This document shows positions 35,372 through 43,537 of a DNA stretch of 64,000 bases, piece after piece; the stretch's first letter is position 1; every line of letters begins with the position of its first letter. A model generated the notes under the pieces. That model ran no database searches, had not been told where the DNA came from, and saw nothing but the letters and a program-made list of their open reading frames with translations. This stretch comes from CAYNLK01 sp964398055 (lineage in GTDB: Bacteria > Chloroflexota > Anaerolineae > 4572-78 > J111): assembly GCA_964398055.1 (NCBI GenBank), contig CAYNLK010000021.1, positions 1 to 64,000 of the forward strand. The letters are read 5' to 3'. Both the position numbers and the translations under genes were made by a program.

Positions 35372-37426
35372 CTAATCATTGTCGGTCCCTTCCAAGACTC
35401 TGACCACCGATGGGAATTGGGCCAGGTCGGTGTGGGGCAGGAACAGCGCCGAGGTAAAGGCATCATAAAACGTATTGTCAGCCGACAGCTCCAGGTAGGT
35501 CATCTTGGCCGCGACCTCGGTAATGTGCTGGCGGTACTCCCGATTGAGCAGGGCCAGCAGCGCGCCTTGCAACGAAGTATTGCCCAGAAAGTGGAATCGA
35601 TCCCAGGGTAAATCAGGCAACAAGCCAATCTGGACCGCTTTTTCAACGTTGATGTACTGCCCAAAAGAACCGCCAATCAACACCCGCTCCACCATAGCCA
35701 GGTCGATGCCAATACTCCGGGCCAGCACAGTGAAGCCGGCATAGATGGCCCCTTTGGCCCGCATCAGATTATCGATATCAACCTTGGTGATGACGATGTC
35801 CCGTCCATGTTCGGTTTCATCGGCCCAGGCCACCACATACTCCGGGCCGTGCTCACCCTGGCGCACCCGGCTGCCCTTTTTGTGCCACCCCTCCGGGAGG
35901 AGCGGCGGCGGGTCAAAGTTCAAGTTACCGGATTTGTCAATCACTTTGGTGATAAACATTTCCGACAACAGGGAAATCAAGCCGGAGCCACACAGACCAC
36001 GCGGCGGGGTTGGCTGGCCCTGAGCTTCAAGTTTGGGATTGGGGATGACCCGGTAGGAGGGTTCGTAGGTATCGCTGTTGATCCAGACCTCTTCGATGGC
36101 CCCAATGGTCGCCCGCATCCCATCCTGCACCCCGGCCCCTTCAAAGGCCGGCCCGGCGGAGCAGGCGCAACTGATCAGCCAATCGCAGTCGCCCAGCACG
36201 GTCTCGCCGTTGGTGCCCACGTCCAAAAAGAGGGTGAGGTCCTGGCTGGCGCACATCTGTGAGCCAACCACGCCGGCGGCGATATCGGCCCCCACATAGC
36301 TGGCCACCCCAGGTAAACAATCGACGCTGGCCTGGGAGTGAATCTTCAATTCCAACTCCCCGGCCCGCACCACCGGCGGCTGGTTGACCGACGTGACAAA
36401 AGGTTCCAACCGGATGGGACTGGGCGATATCCCCAACAAGAGATGAATCATGGTGCTGTTTCCGGCCACGCTCATCTTGTAGATGTGGGTCGGGTCAACC
36501 TTGACTCGCCGGGTGGCTCGCTCGACCAGCTCATTGATGGTCTCGACGACCATACTTTGCAGTTCGGCCAGCCCATTATTTTTGCTGGCGTAGATGATCC
36601 GCGAGATCACATCCTCACCGCGTTTGATCTGGCCGTTGTACTCGGCCGCTTTGGTCAGCACTTCGCCGGTGAGCAGGTCCACCAGGTATAGGCTGACGGT
36701 GGTGGTGCCGATATCGACCGCGGCCCCATACAGCCCTGTAGCAGGCTGAAAGTTAGAGATTTCATCATCCGGCTCGTCGCTATCCGATTTGATCAGATCG
36801 ATCAAGCGGGGCGGGCCGTTGGGACGATCCCAGCTATCCAACTCTACCACGGCTGTCACGGCCCAATTATGTACTCGTAGGGTCGTACCCAAACAACGCA
36901 GGGTTGGCAGGTCAACGGTGAGTCCGGTGATCCCGTGGCCGGTGGCCAAGGCCCGTTTCAGCCGCGACCAGTCATCCGTCTGGTCAGCCATCGTTGGAGG
37001 TTCCAGCACTACCGGGAACAGTCGCAACGATTGGTGGCGCATGGGGTCATAGGCAAACGGCAGGATAACTTTGGTGGCGGTCTTGTCGGTGACCAACCGC
37101 CGCTCGATCTTTTCCTGCGGTGGGATCGTGATGACCGCATCCCCTTCAACGACCGTCTGGCAAGCCAACGCATAACCGGCCGCCAGATCGTCAGCAGTCA
37201 GCCGCACCGTCGAACGACGACGTACCCCCCCCTTACTTTCCCCCCCCTCATAGGGAGGGGCAGGGGGGGTAGCAATGACAGCGCAGCGGCCGCAGCGGCC
37301 CTGTCCACCGCAGGGCATATTCAGGTCAAGCCCGGCTTGCCGCGCCACGTCGGACAATAGCGCGCCGGTGGCAGCCTGGGCTGTTTTACCAGAGGGTTCA
37401 AAACGGATGGTGTGCGTGGCGATAAT
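35372..37426 (-). CDS. DUF4445 ferredoxin/ASKHA corrinoid reductive activator with AUU/AUC start
   Basis: A protein of about 684 residues with an N-terminal 2Fe-2S domain (Cys 39, 45 and 48 in PCGGQGRCGRC, and a later Cys in ALACQTVVEG) and a C-terminal ASKHA ATPase part (AVDIGTTTVSLYLVDL, TLFLDVGTNGETVLG). This is the RACo/AcsV type, which reduces inactive Co(II) in the corrinoid protein using ATP. No ATG, GTG or TTG reaches the start of the ferredoxin fold; the first such codon is a TTG at 37357, inside it. ATT at 37426 and ATC at 37423 lie just after gggagg. Residues about 53-70 derive from a repeat inserted in frame. Confidence 0.85.
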   Translation of the reverse strand: MIATHTIRFEPSGKTAQAATGALLSDVARQAGLDLNMPCGGQGRCGRCAVIATPPAPPYEGGESKGGVRRRSTVRLTADDLAAGYALACQTVVEGDAVITIPPQEKIERRLVTDKTATKVILPFAYDPMRHQSLRLFPVVLEPPTMADQTDDWSRLKRALATGHGITGLTVDLPTLRCLGTTLRVHNWAVTAVVELDSWDRPNGPPRLIDLIKSDSDEPDDEISNFQPATGLYGAAVDIGTTTVSLYLVDLLTGEVLTKAAEYNGQIKRGEDVISRIIYASKNNGLAELQSMVVETINELVERATRRVKVDPTHIYKMSVAGNSTMIHLLLGISPSPIRLEPFVTSVNQPPVVRAGELELKIHSQASVDCLPGVASYVGADIAAGVVGSQMCASQDLTLFLDVGTNGETVLGDCDWLISCACSAGPAFEGAGVQDGMRATIGAIEEVWINSDTYEPSYRVIPNPKLEAQGQPTPPRGLCGSGLISLLSEMFITKVIDKSGNLNFDPPPLLPEGWHKKGSRVRQGEHGPEYVVAWADETEHGRDIVITKVDIDNLMRAKGAIYAGFTVLARSIGIDLAMVERVLIGGSFGQYINVEKAVQIGLLPDLPWDRFHFLGNTSLQGALLALLNREYRQHITEVAAKMTYLELSADNTFYDAFTSALFLPHTDLAQFPSVVRVLEGTDND
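37224..37269. repeat. G/C-run palindromic repeat inserted inside the activator gene
   Basis: Runs of C and G flank a small dyad (ccctcatagggagg). It encodes the Pro/Gly-rich segment TPPAPPYEGGESKGGVRR between two strands of the 2Fe-2S domain. Similar repeats are seen between genes at about 41176-41221 and near the assembly gap at 61848-61880. Confidence 0.65.
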
Positions 37427-37486
37427 TGACCTCCCGACTTGAATAAACGAATTGGCGAATGGCGAATGTCAACCGAGTGGACAGCT

Positions 37487-37541
37487 TTTATTCATTCGCT
37501 ATTCGCCATTCGCTATTCGCCATTCGCTATTCCCTATTCCC
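37487..37541. repeat. Heptamer repeats of ATTCGCY
   Basis: Seven or so 7-bp units (attcgct, attcgcc, attccct) lie between the AcsC stop and the activator gene. A reverse-strand counterpart (ggcgaat units) is at 37451-37470. Confidence 0.8.
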
Positions 37542-37542
37542 A

Positions 37543-38889
37543 TTACCCCCATTGGGTCTTCAGGTAATTGGGCAGGTCTACCGCTTCGCGCGGGCCAACG
37601 CTGATCTCCCAGCCGGGCAGTTCTTCTTCCAGCTCGCCCATCAACACGGCCACGTGACCGGGAATAATGATCCGTTTATGATTCAACTTCTCGGCAATGC
37701 TGCCGTCTTTGACGCTCTTGGCAATCCGTTCGGCGTCGAACTTGCCGGCGGCCCAGGCGGTCAGCACGCTCATGCCCTCGGCGTCGGCCACCAGCAGCCA
37801 ACCGGGCAGGCCGCTACTCTCGACCTCATTGGCCACAGCGAAGTAGGTGATGGAGAAGTTGGTGGTGACCATCAGGGGGTCATTCGGCTTGGGATTATTG
37901 ATCTCGTACAGACCGGGCTGCACCTGAATCGGTTTTTGCGGGTCGGTAAAGATGTTGGCGCGCATGACCAGCAGGGGGTAGACGGTGGCCGGGCTAAAGC
38001 TGTCGAGCACCACCAGACCGGCATATTTGGCAATTTGCTGGCCGGCCAACACCGGGTCATCCCCGGCAAAGGCCAGGAGCGGATAACCCACGCTACGCTG
38101 GTTCTGTTTTAGAGCCAGCCGGCGCAGTTGGGTGAAGAGGGTGAGAGTGCTGCTGTAGCCACGCGCGCCGGGGTCAAGGACAAGGTCCTCCACACCGGTC
38201 GCCTTGATCTTCTCGGCCAACTCGCCCAGATCCGCCAGCGTACCACCCTCAATGCGGACGGCCAGCGGTACGTTGTATTGCTTGGCTAATTTGGCCATGG
38301 CTTCCCAATTAGCCGGGGTAGCCGCCCACAATAAGGAGCGAGTCCCTTGAGCCGCTTTCAGGCCGGCTTCAGCCACAGCCGGATCTTCGGCCAGGAGAAT
38401 CAGCGGGAAGGGGCAGGCCGCCTTCACCGCGGCCACGGTGGCGGCAAAATCGCCGCCGGCCGCTTCAACCGCCACGCCATCCAGGGTCAGACCCACGCCG
38501 ACGTAATCCACAGCGTAGCCGGCGACGGCCTGGGCCACGGCCGCGGCGTCGGCCTGGGTATCTTTAACCCGCACGAACAGGCCGGGCTGATGATAAAAGG
38601 TCTTCTCGTGGCGGAAGAGCACGGTTTCATTGCCGACTTCCACTTTGCGGCCATCGGCGGAGAGGGTGATTAAGCGAACAGGGGGCACCGCCGAAGCCTC
38701 GAGTTTGACCTTAGCCTCTTCTTCAACGTAAGGACATTGCGCCAATTCAGCCTGTTTCTGGCCGAGCTTCATAGCAAAAGCCAGACAAGTGGGAAAACCG
38801 CACTCTTTACAGTTGGCGTGTTTTTTGACCTCGGCATTTTTGCTGCTGGCCGGCAGGAGTTTATAGATTTCAATGCCAGTTAGAGCCAT
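37543..38889 (-). CDS. acsC: Corrinoid iron-sulfur protein large subunit (CODH/ACS gamma)
   Basis: A 448-residue protein. The N-terminal 4Fe-4S domain has the motif CKECGFPTC (Cys 27, 30, 35) and Cys 52 in LAQCPY. A TIM-barrel follows (about 90-320) and then the B12-binding C-terminal domain, which includes TNFSITYFAVANEVESSGLPGW. The protein carries a methyl group on cobalamin from methyl-THF to the A-cluster of acetyl-CoA synthase. The length and order match bacterial AcsC. The partner subunit is encoded 87 bp upstream. Confidence 0.94.
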   Translation of the reverse strand: MALTGIEIYKLLPASSKNAEVKKHANCKECGFPTCLAFAMKLGQKQAELAQCPYVEEEAKVKLEASAVPPVRLITLSADGRKVEVGNETVLFRHEKTFYHQPGLFVRVKDTQADAAAVAQAVAGYAVDYVGVGLTLDGVAVEAAGGDFAATVAAVKAACPFPLILLAEDPAVAEAGLKAAQGTRSLLWAATPANWEAMAKLAKQYNVPLAVRIEGGTLADLGELAEKIKATGVEDLVLDPGARGYSSTLTLFTQLRRLALKQNQRSVGYPLLAFAGDDPVLAGQQIAKYAGLVVLDSFSPATVYPLLVMRANIFTDPQKPIQVQPGLYEINNPKPNDPLMVTTNFSITYFAVANEVESSGLPGWLLVADAEGMSVLTAWAAGKFDAERIAKSVKDGSIAEKLNHKRIIIPGHVAVLMGELEEELPGWEISVGPREAVDLPNYLKTQWG

Positions 38890-38976
38890 TATGTTACCTC
38901 CGATAATTCGTTGGTTGGTTAGTTGGGTAGTAGGATAGTTTGTTGACCACTATAACGATAGTGGATAAACTTACCG

Positions 38977-39933
38977 TTATGCTTTGACCATCAGCCCTTC
39001 AATCATGGCCTGAATCCGTTTGACCGACTCCGGGTGGCGTAAGACGACGACATCGGCGCCCGACTCGATCAGGGTACTGGCCGTCAGGGTCTCCCAATTG
39101 ATGGCCCGTTCGGCCCAGTCACCCCACTCGCCAGGCACACCGTCGCCGGCGCGGGCCTCTTTGGTCCGCCAGGCTTCTTCGCCGGGCGTTACCAGCATCG
39201 GCTGTTGGGTCATGCTGTCCCCTTGCAGGGCCGCCAGGCGCAGCCGTTCCATCACGCTGTAGCCGTATTCAATGCCGTAGCCAAGCGCGCCGGTGGTGGG
39301 GTCCATCACGATCCGCTCCATGGGCATGCCCATGTCCTTGATCAGGATATTGAGCTGTTTGGACAGGTTGACATCCATGGGGCAGCGGGCATCGACCAGG
39401 TGACCGTGAGCCAGGGCGGCGGCCACGATGGTGCGATAATTCTTATCCTCACACACCCCCAACACCAATCGCTCACCCTTGCCTTCTTCGGCCACCGGCA
39501 CCAGAATCTCATTGTCGATGTCGGCCTGACCCGGTCCAAAGACAATCAGGGGCAATCCGGTCGCGGCCAGGACCTTGCGGAGAGTCTGGCGGGCATAATC
39601 CCCGGTCAGGCCGTCGTGCAGAGTGAAGTTGAGCAAAATGATGTCGGCGCCGGTTGCTTCAGCCGCTTTGGCCCAGGCGGCCACATCGTTGACCGCCTCA
39701 CCCCAGGCCGCCAACAAGACCGGCGACCAGTCCGTTGGGGGGCGATCTTGTATTTCAACGGCAATGGCCGGCCGGTGAGGGATATCGCCTTCAAAATGGA
39801 GGAACGGCAGCGTGGTTTCGCCGCCTACGGTTACGGTTTTGGTCCGAGTCCCGCCATCGGCGCTGGTCGCGCCCAGGGTAATCTCACGAACTTTGCCACT
39901 CCACTTTTCTTTGGGAACTTCAATAGCTGGCAT
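38977..39933 (-). CDS. acsD: Corrinoid iron-sulfur protein small subunit (CODH/ACS delta)
   Basis: A 318-residue TIM-barrel protein. Family features are KTVTVGGETTLPFLHFEGD near 35-53, ILLNFTLHDGLTGDYA near 98 and MDPTTGALGYGIEYGYSVMERLR near 205-227. It pairs with AcsC and helps hold the cobalamin base. The ATG is preceded by aggttatct-like purines (ggaggttatctt in the sense strand). Confidence 0.94.
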   Translation of the reverse strand: MPAIEVPKEKWSGKVREITLGATSADGGTRTKTVTVGGETTLPFLHFEGDIPHRPAIAVEIQDRPPTDWSPVLLAAWGEAVNDVAAWAKAAEATGADIILLNFTLHDGLTGDYARQTLRKVLAATGLPLIVFGPGQADIDNEILVPVAEEGKGERLVLGVCEDKNYRTIVAAALAHGHLVDARCPMDVNLSKQLNILIKDMGMPMERIVMDPTTGALGYGIEYGYSVMERLRLAALQGDSMTQQPMLVTPGEEAWRTKEARAGDGVPGEWGDWAERAINWETLTASTLIESGADVVVLRHPESVKRIQAMIEGLMVKA

Positions 39934-40000
39934 TTAAGATAACCTCCAAAAGGTAATGAATGTTGACAAATTGTAAATTAGAAATGAGAATTTAGGAATT

Positions 40001-40140
40001 TAGAGGTTAGAGATTGGAGATTAGAGATTAGAGATTAGAGATTAAAGATTGGAGATTAGAGATTGGAGATTAACGGGGTTGCTCGAAATCGGGAGATTGA
40101 CTCTAATCCCTACTTCCTACTTCCTACTTCCTACTTCCTA
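40001..40140. repeat. Two heptamer repeat tracts upstream of acsD
   Basis: Units of agagatt (with variants such as aaagatt and tggagatt) run from about 40001 to 40072, and four to five units of cttccta run from about 40109 to 40140. They fill most of the 227-bp space between the CBS gene and acsD. Confidence 0.75.
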
Positions 40141-40160
40141 ATCCCAACTTCTTAACTCCT

Positions 40161-40586
40161 TCATTTTTCTCCTGTTTGCGCCTCAGCCACAAAATCACGC
40201 AACACATCTTCAAAGCGTAACACGGCCGCCGGCCAACTCACACCCAGGTCGTGATGCATGAGAAAAAGGGCGCGCCCGCCCTGGTCGAGCATAATCTGGG
40301 CCGCCGCCGCGGCCGGAATATCGGGAGGAATTTCGGGAATTTCCGGCCGCATAGCATCAGCCACGGTTAAGCTTGCTCCGTCTTGAACGGCCATCCCCAG
40401 CCGGCCATAGGCGATCACTGCTTCGCGGCGACCGAACAGCCCCACGGCGTGGCCGTGCTCATCGAGCACAACCAGCGCCTCAAGCTGGTCACACAACAAA
40501 ATCCGGACAGCCTGCACCAGTGGCAGGTCGGCCCGGCAGGTGGGAACGCCAATTTGCATCAAGTCTCGCACCAGTTTTAGGGCCAT
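40161..40586 (-). CDS. CBS-domain-pair protein (2) inside the CODH/ACS operon
   Basis: A 141-residue protein made of two CBS motifs: DLMQIGVPTCRADLPLVQAV then ALVVLDEHGHAVGLFGRREAV in the first, and DAMRPEIPEIPPDIPAAAAAQIML then ALFLMH in the second. It is a diverged copy of the gene 15 bp upstream and less regular in its second motif. CBS pairs bind adenine nucleotides or SAM. It has no attached enzyme domain. Confidence 0.85.
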   Translation of the reverse strand: MALKLVRDLMQIGVPTCRADLPLVQAVRILLCDQLEALVVLDEHGHAVGLFGRREAVIAYGRLGMAVQDGASLTVADAMRPEIPEIPPDIPAAAAAQIMLDQGGRALFLMHHDLGVSWPAAVLRFEDVLRDFVAEAQTGEK

Positions 40587-40601
40587 CCAGTCAACTCCGC
40601 T

Positions 40602-40994
40602 TCACTCGCCGGCCATCTCAGTGACCAGATCGCTCAACGACAACACTCCAACCGGCCGATTAGGCGTACGCCCACCCTGAACAATCAGTAACCGGCGGAT
40701 GCGTTTGTCAAGCATGATCTGGACCGCCACGTTCAAGGGGATGTCGCCGGTAATGGTCACCACATCAGGTTCCATGATTTCTTCGGCCCGGCGATGCTGC
40801 CAGTTCCCCTGCATATAGGCCCGGGCCAGGTCGGTCTGGGAAATGACGCCAACCGCCCGGCCGCTATCATCCAGCACGAACAAGGCGTTGATTTTGTACT
40901 CGCACAGCCGCCGGGCCACATCGATGAGCGGCTCATCAGCCCAACAGATGATGACGCCCCGATGCATGACATCGCGGGCCAGTTTGGAACTCAT
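40602..40994 (-). CDS. CBS-domain-pair protein (1) inside the CODH/ACS operon
   Basis: The ATG at 40994 follows gggaggaac and gives 130 residues, starting MSSKLARDVMHRGVIICWAD. Two full CBS motifs are present (ALFVLDDSGRAVGVISQTDLARAYM and RRLLIVQGGRTPNRPVGVLSLSDLVTEM). The longer open frame upstream runs through repeat sequence and should not be used. CBS proteins of this size often act as energy sensors. Two in a row between acsB and acsD suggests control of the complex by adenylates or SAM; this is inference. Confidence 0.87.
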   Translation of the reverse strand: MSSKLARDVMHRGVIICWADEPLIDVARRLCEYKINALFVLDDSGRAVGVISQTDLARAYMQGNWQHRRAEEIMEPDVVTITGDIPLNVAVQIMLDKRIRRLLIVQGGRTPNRPVGVLSLSDLVTEMAGE

Positions 40995-41053
40995 TGTGCG
41001 GTGTTCCTCCCTAAACCGGACAAGCCGCTTTCGGCCAAATAAGGTCAAACAAA

Positions 41054-41124
41054 CCACGAAGGAACAGGAAGGACACGAAAATTTCTTTAGATTTTTCCTT
41101 TGTGTCTCTTCGTGTCCTTTGTGG
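41054..41124. repeat. Imperfect inverted repeat downstream of acsB
   Basis: ccacgaaggaacaggaaggacacgaaaa pairs with its near complement ending gtgtcctttgtgg around an AT-rich loop. It lies between acsB and the first CBS gene and could slow or end transcription. A G/C-run palindrome follows at about 41176-41221. Confidence 0.6.
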
Positions 41125-41228
41125 CTAAACTTTTCTTGCTCAAGGCGCAAGCATTTGACGCGCAAGGTGCTAATCACCCCTTCCCCCATCCTGAGCCAAC
41201 TCGGATGAGGGAGGGGGGGGTACGGGGT

Positions 41229-43514
41229 CTAGAACATCATATCCATCGTCAAGGCGGGGTGACCAACCGACTCCAGGTGGACGAGCAGACCATCAACCTC
41301 GGTGCAGATGGTTTCATCGGCAATCTTGTCAATCAGGTCTGGGTCGCCTTCCCGCTCGGCCACGGCCTTGAACTCCTCGGCCATGGTCTTCTTGAGCACA
41401 CTGCTCATCCAGACCACCCGTTTGAAGCCGCCATCGGCCGAGATGAACTTGGGGCTGGTGAGGTAATATTTTCCCACCCCCATCACGCCCGGCGTTTGCA
41501 GGCCGCCGCCGGCAATCCCGGCCAGGGTGCTGAAGGTCATGCCGGCCGGGGTCATGCTGGGATCCTCGCGCGAAACCACCATCACCCCGTTAGCTTCGGG
41601 AATAACCATCACGATGCACTCAAAGCAGCCGCAGGCGGTCATCGGGTTCTCCATAATCGAGTACATCGACACTTCGGCCACCGCGCCGTGCGAACCCTGC
41701 CCGGCATATTCGTTAGTGCCTTCCCAATAGCCCTTGATCTCGTCGATGACGCGACCCTTGGGGATGGGCTGGTTGGGGCCGGTGGGGTTGATCTCAAAGC
41801 TGGCCTTGCAGTCGAGCCAGTTGTACGCGCCGCACAGACCCAGGCGTTGGGGCGACACAATACAAACGTGGTCCGGGGCAAAGCTCTGGCAGAGGGTACA
41901 GGAGTAGAATTCGGTGACCCGGTCGTCGGTCAGGTCGGCCAGGCGCCGGTTGCGGTAATCGTAGGCGGTCCGAGCTTTCTCCAGCCACTCGGCGTGCAGA
42001 GCCGGATCGGTAACGATTTTCACCTGAACTTTATCGACAATGCTACCAAAATCGGCGTGGAAACGAGCATGCAGGATGTCGCCGAAGTGCTTCAGGGTAA
42101 AGCCCTTGTCAGCGGCGGCCTTGCTAATCCGAATCCAGGCGATGTCGCGCTGGCCGATGTGCTGGATGCCGGAGGCACCGTTGACAAAGTAGTGAACCTG
42201 CCGCTCCAGCACCGGCTCAAAGTCGAGCTGCATCTTGCGGCCGGCCACCTCGATGATAATACCCATATCCATGTAGCCGCCGACATCGATATCGGCAAAG
42301 TCAGGGCCAATGACCTCGATTTTGCCGTCTTCCACCTGGTCCATGTCGACCATGCGCAGATACTCAAAGGCGCGTGAATTCTTGCCGCCGAACTCAACCC
42401 GCATATCGGCCCGGCGCACCACCTCGCCCTCAAAGGCAGAGCCGTAAGGCACCGGCACCGGCACATCGGCGATCTTGACCTTCACCCCCCGCACTTCGAT
42501 ACATTTCTGGACCAGCTTTTCGGCCCGTTCCATATCGTCCTGGCCAGGAATCTCGTTCCAGGGCATGGAGATGACGTGTTCGTAGGTGGTGATGCCGGTG
42601 GGCAGAATCTGGGGAATGACCGTGTCGGCAATGACGGGAAAGCCATAGTTGATGGCCCCGGCCGCGGCGGCATATTTCAGGTCGTCCACTTCACCCAGGG
42701 CGATGACAAAAGCAAACACCCGGGCCTTGTTATACAGCAGAATGTCGCGAGCCTGGCCGCCTTTCAAACCGCCAAAGGTCAGGGCCGAGCGGGTGGCAAA
42801 GCCCAGGGCGTAGATGGCGCTGATGGTATCGGTGCCAAAGGGCACGATGTAGGTGTCGTAACCCATCTCCACCCCTTCTTCCTGCAATTGGTGAATGATG
42901 GAGCGCCCGTTGACGTTACCGCTCAGGAAGGTCAGGATATTGCGCCGCTGTAGTTCCCGCACAATCTTGACGGCCACTTCATTCGATTTGGCTGCGCCGA
43001 CGATGGCGGCAAAGCCGGGCATCCGGCCGTCGACCAACTGGATACCCCACGAGCGCAACTGGATATCGTCAATGGGACCGTTCAGATGGCCCTCCAGGCC
43101 GCCGCCGGCACCATTACCGTTGCCGCTGTAGATAGTCCCGCCGGCTAACTGAAAGCCGGGCATTGGTTCCGGTTGTAAACCGTACACAAAGCGAATCGCT
43201 TCGATGGTTTCGGCGGCCAGCAGCGTGGCCATGCCGCTGTCGAGCGTTTCACCCAGGTAGGGCGTCCAGTGCCGGTTGGAGGGGGTAGGGTGCAGCAGCG
43301 ATCTGGCGATGTCAAGAACTTCTTTGAGCTGGCCGAGTTTTTCCACCTGGATGCCGGTCATGCCCAGGATGGTTGGCAGATAGTAAGCCGTATTGGGAAA
43401 GGCCACCGGTGTATCCGGCCCCTTTTCGGCTAACACCTTTTGAAGCATCAATTCAGCTTCGGTAGTCAAGGCATTCGCCCCGCGAATAGCCCGAGTTGCA
43501 ATATATCGAGACAT
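41229..43514 (-). CDS. acsB: Acetyl-CoA synthase (CODH/ACS, A-cluster subunit)
   Basis: A 761-residue bacterial-type enzyme with all three domains, including the N-terminal CODH-contact domain. The A-cluster ligands are visible: SCTLCQSFAPDHVC followed by GLCGAYNW near 536-560 give the four 4Fe-4S cysteines, with the bridging Cys among them, and ACGCFEC near 628 is the Cys-Gly-Cys that holds the distal nickel. It joins CO, a methyl group and CoA to acetyl-CoA. It lies 23 bp after CooS, with gaaggaggttcg before the ATG. Confidence 0.96.
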   Translation of the reverse strand: MSRYIATRAIRGANALTTEAELMLQKVLAEKGPDTPVAFPNTAYYLPTILGMTGIQVEKLGQLKEVLDIARSLLHPTPSNRHWTPYLGETLDSGMATLLAAETIEAIRFVYGLQPEPMPGFQLAGGTIYSGNGNGAGGGLEGHLNGPIDDIQLRSWGIQLVDGRMPGFAAIVGAAKSNEVAVKIVRELQRRNILTFLSGNVNGRSIIHQLQEEGVEMGYDTYIVPFGTDTISAIYALGFATRSALTFGGLKGGQARDILLYNKARVFAFVIALGEVDDLKYAAAAGAINYGFPVIADTVIPQILPTGITTYEHVISMPWNEIPGQDDMERAEKLVQKCIEVRGVKVKIADVPVPVPYGSAFEGEVVRRADMRVEFGGKNSRAFEYLRMVDMDQVEDGKIEVIGPDFADIDVGGYMDMGIIIEVAGRKMQLDFEPVLERQVHYFVNGASGIQHIGQRDIAWIRISKAAADKGFTLKHFGDILHARFHADFGSIVDKVQVKIVTDPALHAEWLEKARTAYDYRNRRLADLTDDRVTEFYSCTLCQSFAPDHVCIVSPQRLGLCGAYNWLDCKASFEINPTGPNQPIPKGRVIDEIKGYWEGTNEYAGQGSHGAVAEVSMYSIMENPMTACGCFECIVMVIPEANGVMVVSREDPSMTPAGMTFSTLAGIAGGGLQTPGVMGVGKYYLTSPKFISADGGFKRVVWMSSVLKKTMAEEFKAVAEREGDPDLIDKIADETICTEVDGLLVHLESVGHPALTMDMMF

Positions 43515-43537
43515 TTATCGAACCTCCTTCTGATTTG

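Noticed and set aside
40995..41189. N-terminal extension of the first CBS protein
   Set aside because: The extension is coded by an inverted repeat, and a strong ribosome binding site precedes the inner ATG at 40994.
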